Assembly: GCA_001725355.1 (NCBI GenBank)
Contig: MEGD01000027.1
Span: 93,131 to 157,130, forward strand
From: Novosphingobium sp. SCN 66-18
GTDB lineage: Bacteria > Pseudomonadota > Alphaproteobacteria > Sphingomonadales > Sphingomonadaceae
DNA: 64,000 nt
Reading direction: 5' to 3'
Made by a program: the position numbers and the translations under genes. This document shows positions 61,014-64,000 of the stretch, piece by piece; the first letter of the stretch is position 1, and each line of letters opens with the position of its first letter. The notes beneath the pieces were generated by a model. The model was given only the letters and a program-made list of their open reading frames with translations. It had not been told where the DNA came from and ran no database searches.

Positions 61014-63461
61014 ATGAATAGAGGCGCGATTCCCCCCGAAATCAGCGCTTGGTTCGCCACGCGACACTGGCGCGTCCGGCGGCACCAGTGCGAGATGCTC
61101 TCCGCCGACGACTCGCGGCGGCACGCCCTGCTCGTGGCCGATACTGGCGCGGGCAAGACTCTGGCGGGTTTCCTTCCGACACTCGCGGCATTCGCGCCAT
61201 CGCGGCTGGGTGGAATGCCTCCTCCCGACGGTCTCCACACGCTCTATGTCTCGCCGCTGAAGGCGCTGGCGCATGACGTTCAGCGCAATCTCATGGCGCC
61301 GGTGGAAGCGATCGGTCTGCCGATCCGCATCGAAACCCGCAGCGGCGATACGCCATCGGAGCGCAAGGCCCGCCAGCGTGCCCGTCCACCGCACGTGCTG
61401 CTGACCACGCCCGAATCGCTATCGCTGCTGCTGAGCTATCCCGAAGCGCAGACGATGTTCGCCGGCCTGCAACGCATCGTCATCGACGAAATCCATGCCT
61501 TTGCCGCGGGCAAACGCGGCGATCTGCTAGCGCTCGCGCTGACGCGGCTGCAGGCAATCGCGCCGCAGCTGCGCCGCAGCGCGCTTTCAGCCACCGTAGC
61601 CGACCCGGACGCCTACCGGCGGTGGCTGGCGCCCGGCGGCGATGCGGCGGCGGTCACGCTGGTCGAGGGGGAACCCGGCGCACCGCCGGAAGTCGATATC
61701 CTGCTACCGGTGGAGCAGCGCGTCCCCTGGGGCGGGCATGCGGCTGCCTGGGCGGTGCCGCAGCTTCTGGACGCGATCCGCGCCAACCGGACCACGCTGG
61801 TCTTCACCAACACGCGCTTCCTGGCCGAATTCATCTTCGAGAAGCTGTGGGACGCGAACGAGGATCACCTGCCGATCGGCATTCACCACGGCTCGCTGTC
61901 GAAGGAGGCGCGGCGCAAGGTGGAAGGCGCGATGGCGCGCGGGGAACTGCGCGCGCTGGTCGCCACGGCCAGTCTCGACCTTGGCGTCGACTGGGGCGAT
62001 GTCGATCTCGTCGTGCAGATGGGCGCACCCAAGGGATCGTCACGGCTGATGCAGCGGATCGGGCGCGCCAACCATCGGCTCGATCAGCCAAGCCGCGCGC
62101 TGCTGGTGCCGGGCAACCGTTTCGAATTCCTGGAAGCGACCGCCGCGCAGGACGCGGTGCGCGAAGGCCAGCGCGATGGCGAGGACTTTCGGGCGGGCGG
62201 TCTCGACGTGCTGGCGCAGCACGTGATGGCCTGCGCCTGCGCCGGGCCGTTCGACGAGGGCGCGCTGCTGGCCGAAGTGCGCTCGTCCGCTGCCTATGCC
62301 TGGATCGACGAGGCGATCTGGAAGCGCGTGCTCGGCTTCGTGGCCACCGGCGGCTACGCCCTGCGCGCCTACGACCGGTTCCGCCGGATCGTTCCGGAGC
62401 CGGACGGAACCTGGCGGCTCGCCCATCCCGAACAGGCCGCCCGGTTCCGCATCAACGCCGGGATCATCGTCGATTCCGAAATGCTGGAGGTGCGCTTCCG
62501 CAACGGGCGTTCGCTCGGGCGGGTGGAGGAAGGCTTCGGCGCGACGCTCAGCCCCGGCGACACGTTTCGCTTCGCCGGGATGGACCTCGAAGTGGAAAGC
62601 GTGCGCGATCTGGATTTGATCGTGCGCGCGGCAAAGGCATCGGGCCGCATCCCCAGTTACATGGGCGCGCGGATGCCGCTCACCACCCACCTTTCGGACC
62701 GGGTGCGCGCGATGATCGTCGATCGGGCAGGATGGGCGCGTTTTCCGGACGACGTGCGCGAATGGCTGGAAATGCAGGACTGGCGCAGCCGCCTGCCCGG
62801 CCCGGGCGACCTGCTGGTCGAAAGCTTCCCCCACGCCGGCCGGCACTACACCGCCTATTACACGTTCGAAGGCTGGAACGCGAACCAGTCGCTGGGCATG
62901 CTGATCACGCGGCGCATGGAGGACCAGGGGCTCGGGCCGATGGGCTTCGTCGCCAACGACTATTCGCTGGCGGTCTGGGGCTTGCGGCCGGTGGACGATC
63001 CGGCCAGCCTGCTTTCGCCCGACATCCTTTCGCACGAATTCGTCGAATGGGTGCAGAATTCCTACATGCTGCGGCGCGCGTTCCGCGAGGTGGCGGTGAT
63101 TTCGGGGCTGGTCGAGCGGCAGCAGCCCGGTCAGGGGCGGTCGGGGCGCAAGAGCGGTCGGCAGGTCACGTTCTCGACCGACCTGATCTACGACGTGCTG
63201 TGCAAGTACGAGCCGGATCACGTGCTGATCCAGGCCGCCTGGGCCGACGCACGGGCGCGACTGACCGACGTGGGCCGGCTTGCCGATCTGCTGGAACGCG
63301 CCTCCGGGCAGCTCGTCCATGTCCGGCTCGATCGGGTCAGCCCGATGGCGGTGCCGGTAATGGTGATGATCGGTCGCGAGAGCCTGCCCGCCGGCGCGGC
63401 CGACGACGAATTGCTGATCGAAGCCGAAACGCTGGCCGCCACCGCGATGCGGCCGGTCTGA
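61014..63461 (+). CDS. Lhr-type DEXH helicase (ligase-associated DNA-damage family)
   Basis: Superfamily 2 3'-5' helicase of about 815 aa. Motif I is ADTGAGKT (near residue 44), motif II DEIHAF, motif III SATVAD, motif VI QRIGRANHR. A winged-helix and long C-terminal domain follow. This family is called ligase-associated DNA-damage-response helicase because it usually sits with a ligase D-type gene, an exonuclease and pdeM; none of those is in this window. The ATG at 61014 follows an AACG; a TTG 18 bases upstream is weaker. Confidence 0.9.
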   Translation: MNRGAIPPEISAWFATRHWRVRRHQCEMLSADDSRRHALLVADTGAGKTLAGFLPTLAAFAPSRLGGMPPPDGLHTLYVSPLKALAHDVQRNLMAPVEAIGLPIRIETRSGDTPSERKARQRARPPHVLLTTPESLSLLLSYPEAQTMFAGLQRIVIDEIHAFAAGKRGDLLALALTRLQAIAPQLRRSALSATVADPDAYRRWLAPGGDAAAVTLVEGEPGAPPEVDILLPVEQRVPWGGHAAAWAVPQLLDAIRANRTTLVFTNTRFLAEFIFEKLWDANEDHLPIGIHHGSLSKEARRKVEGAMARGELRALVATASLDLGVDWGDVDLVVQMGAPKGSSRLMQRIGRANHRLDQPSRALLVPGNRFEFLEATAAQDAVREGQRDGEDFRAGGLDVLAQHVMACACAGPFDEGALLAEVRSSAAYAWIDEAIWKRVLGFVATGGYALRAYDRFRRIVPEPDGTWRLAHPEQAARFRINAGIIVDSEMLEVRFRNGRSLGRVEEGFGATLSPGDTFRFAGMDLEVESVRDLDLIVRAAKASGRIPSYMGARMPLTTHLSDRVRAMIVDRAGWARFPDDVREWLEMQDWRSRLPGPGDLLVESFPHAGRHYTAYYTFEGWNANQSLGMLITRRMEDQGLGPMGFVANDYSLAVWGLRPVDDPASLLSPDILSHEFVEWVQNSYMLRRAFREVAVISGLVERQQPGQGRSGRKSGRQVTFSTDLIYDVLCKYEPDHVLIQAAWADARARLTDVGRLADLLERASGQLVHVRLDRVSPMAVPVMVMIGRESLPAGAADDELLIEAETLAATAMRPV

Positions 63462-63484
63462 CACGCTGCGAACGTAGAGAGTTT

Positions 63485-63564
63485 CCCACCCCCAGCCCCT
63501 CCCGCAAGCGGGAGGGGAGCGAGACTTGCGCCGCCTTAGGCGGCGTTAGTCGCAGCGGGGTGGG
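63485..63564. repeat. Dispersed palindromic repeat, copy 2
   Basis: 80 bases bounded by inverted ends CCCACCCC and GGGGTGGG. Inside are a CCCCTCCCGC / GCGGGAGGGG hairpin and a perfect CGCCGCC-TTA-GGCGGCG hairpin, separated by the same GGAGCGAGACTTGCG spacer found in copy 1. It lies between convergent helicase and exbD genes. Confidence 0.78.
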
Positions 63565-63609
63565 CTTTCCGCGCGCCCCCGTTTGCCCGCGATCCAACCC
63601 CCAAAAGCA

Positions 63610-63635
63610 AAGGGGGACGGATTGCTCCGTCCCCC
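63610..63635 (-). terminator. Terminator of exbD
   Basis: A perfect 10-bp stem (GGGGGACGGA / TCCGTCCCCC) with a 4-base loop, followed on the minus strand by TTTGCTTTT. It lies 30 bases after the exbD stop. Confidence 0.78.
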
Positions 63636-63664
63636 CTCGTTCGTTCACGCAAGGGGCGCGATGC

Positions 63665-64000
63665 TTATTCGCCGGCCTTCTGGAAGGTGGCGAAGTTCTC
63701 GTTGCCGACGAAGCCGAACTTCGTGACCTTCGAATCCGTGATGATCTTGAGGATCCGGTTCGCGACCTCATAGCTGGCGTATTCTTCCGGCTGGAACTGC
63801 AGTTCCGGTTCCGGATTCATCGCCTTGGTGGCCGACAGCAGCGAAACGAGCTGGCCTTCCGTGGTCGGCGCGCCGTTCCAGAGGATCTGGCCGGCGGTCG
63901 TGAGAACGAGCTTGTTCTTGACCGGATCGACCGTCTGGTTCGGGTTCGGCGGGCTTGCCTGCGGGAGGTTGATGTTGACCGCGTGGGTGGCCACGGGGAT
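63665..64000 (-). CDS. exbD: Biopolymer transporter ExbD, 5' part outside window
   Basis: C-terminal part, about 111 residues, of an ExbD/TolR inner-membrane protein that helps couple proton flow to TonB. The last residues of the transmembrane helix (IPVATHAVNI) are followed by the periplasmic domain with LVLTTAGQILWNG and EGQLVSLL, and a C-terminal VTKFGFVGNENF. The N-terminal anchor and the conserved membrane Asp lie beyond the window edge. It would serve receptors like the one at 52092-54809. Confidence 0.85.
   Translation of the reverse strand: MPVATHAVNINLPQASPPNPNQTVDPVKNKLVLTTAGQILWNGAPTTEGQLVSLLSATKAMNPEPELQFQPEEYASYEVANRILKIITDSKVTKFGFVGNENFATFQKAGE

Noticed and set aside
1..64000. 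CRISPR arrays, tRNA or rRNA genes, and insertion sequences
   Set aside because: I scanned the gaps by eye and saw no regularly spaced repeats, cloverleaf-like sequence or transposase reading frame; a dedicated search could still find a weak case.

Overview
The window is high-GC DNA from an alphaproteobacterium, most likely a sphingomonad (Novosphingobium/Sphingomonas type). Pointers are a PgmG-type phosphoglucomutase, MipZ, an autotransporter, a TonB receptor divergent from a TPR-sulfotransferase, and an Lhr-type helicase. Genes are dense, often with ATGA overlaps. I saw no tRNA, rRNA, CRISPR array or insertion sequence.

Bases 1-9400: a minus-strand EmrAB-type efflux pair (EmrB cut by the window edge) under a MarR regulator with a palindromic operator; a PlsC-like acyltransferase; a UshA-like nucleotidase lipoprotein; a TetR regulator; and housekeeping genes (DUF486, 3-hydroxyacyl-CoA dehydrogenase, cob(I)alamin adenosyltransferase, HIG1-like protein, GluQ). 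A 27-residue membrane peptide with a near-perfect Shine-Dalgarno and its own terminator closes this part. Bases 9600-24000: guaA, a truncated GNAT gene, a DODA-type dioxygenase, a GH18-NodB-GT2 three-domain polysaccharide protein, a two-component system, a VirJ-like protein, an ECF sigma factor with putative anti-sigma partner, and an autotransporter. Bases 24000-32000: an old-yellow-enzyme reductase and a three-gene transglutaminase / circularly permuted ATP-grasp / alpha-E / DUF2126 operon.

Bases 32000-52000 are the most distinctive part, an amine-oxidation island. On the minus strand lies a tryptophan-tryptophylquinone (TTQ) amine dehydrogenase operon (heavy chain, MauE, MauD, light chain, cytochrome c), followed by xdhC, a broken mocA-like gene and an aminotransferase. 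On the plus strand lie an IorAB-type molybdenum hydroxylase and a complete cysteine tryptophylquinone (CTQ) quinohemoprotein amine dehydrogenase operon with its maturation genes (qhpA-D-C-B-G-F-E). A TetR regulator and an MFS transporter sit between them. The natural reading is amine to aldehyde in the periplasm by either quinone enzyme, then aldehyde to acid by the Tat-exported molybdoenzyme, with electrons passing to c-type cytochromes. A 25-bp partly dyad motif recurs in the same orientation upstream of the TTQ operon, tetR, the qhp operon and, in weaker form, the TPR-sulfotransferase, suggesting one regulon.

Bases 52000-64000: a TonB receptor divergent from the TPR-sulfotransferase, then panC, mipZ, a DnaJ-domain protein, pgmG, an Lhr-type helicase and the end of exbD. 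A dispersed palindromic repeat occurs at about 32.1 kb and 63.5 kb.
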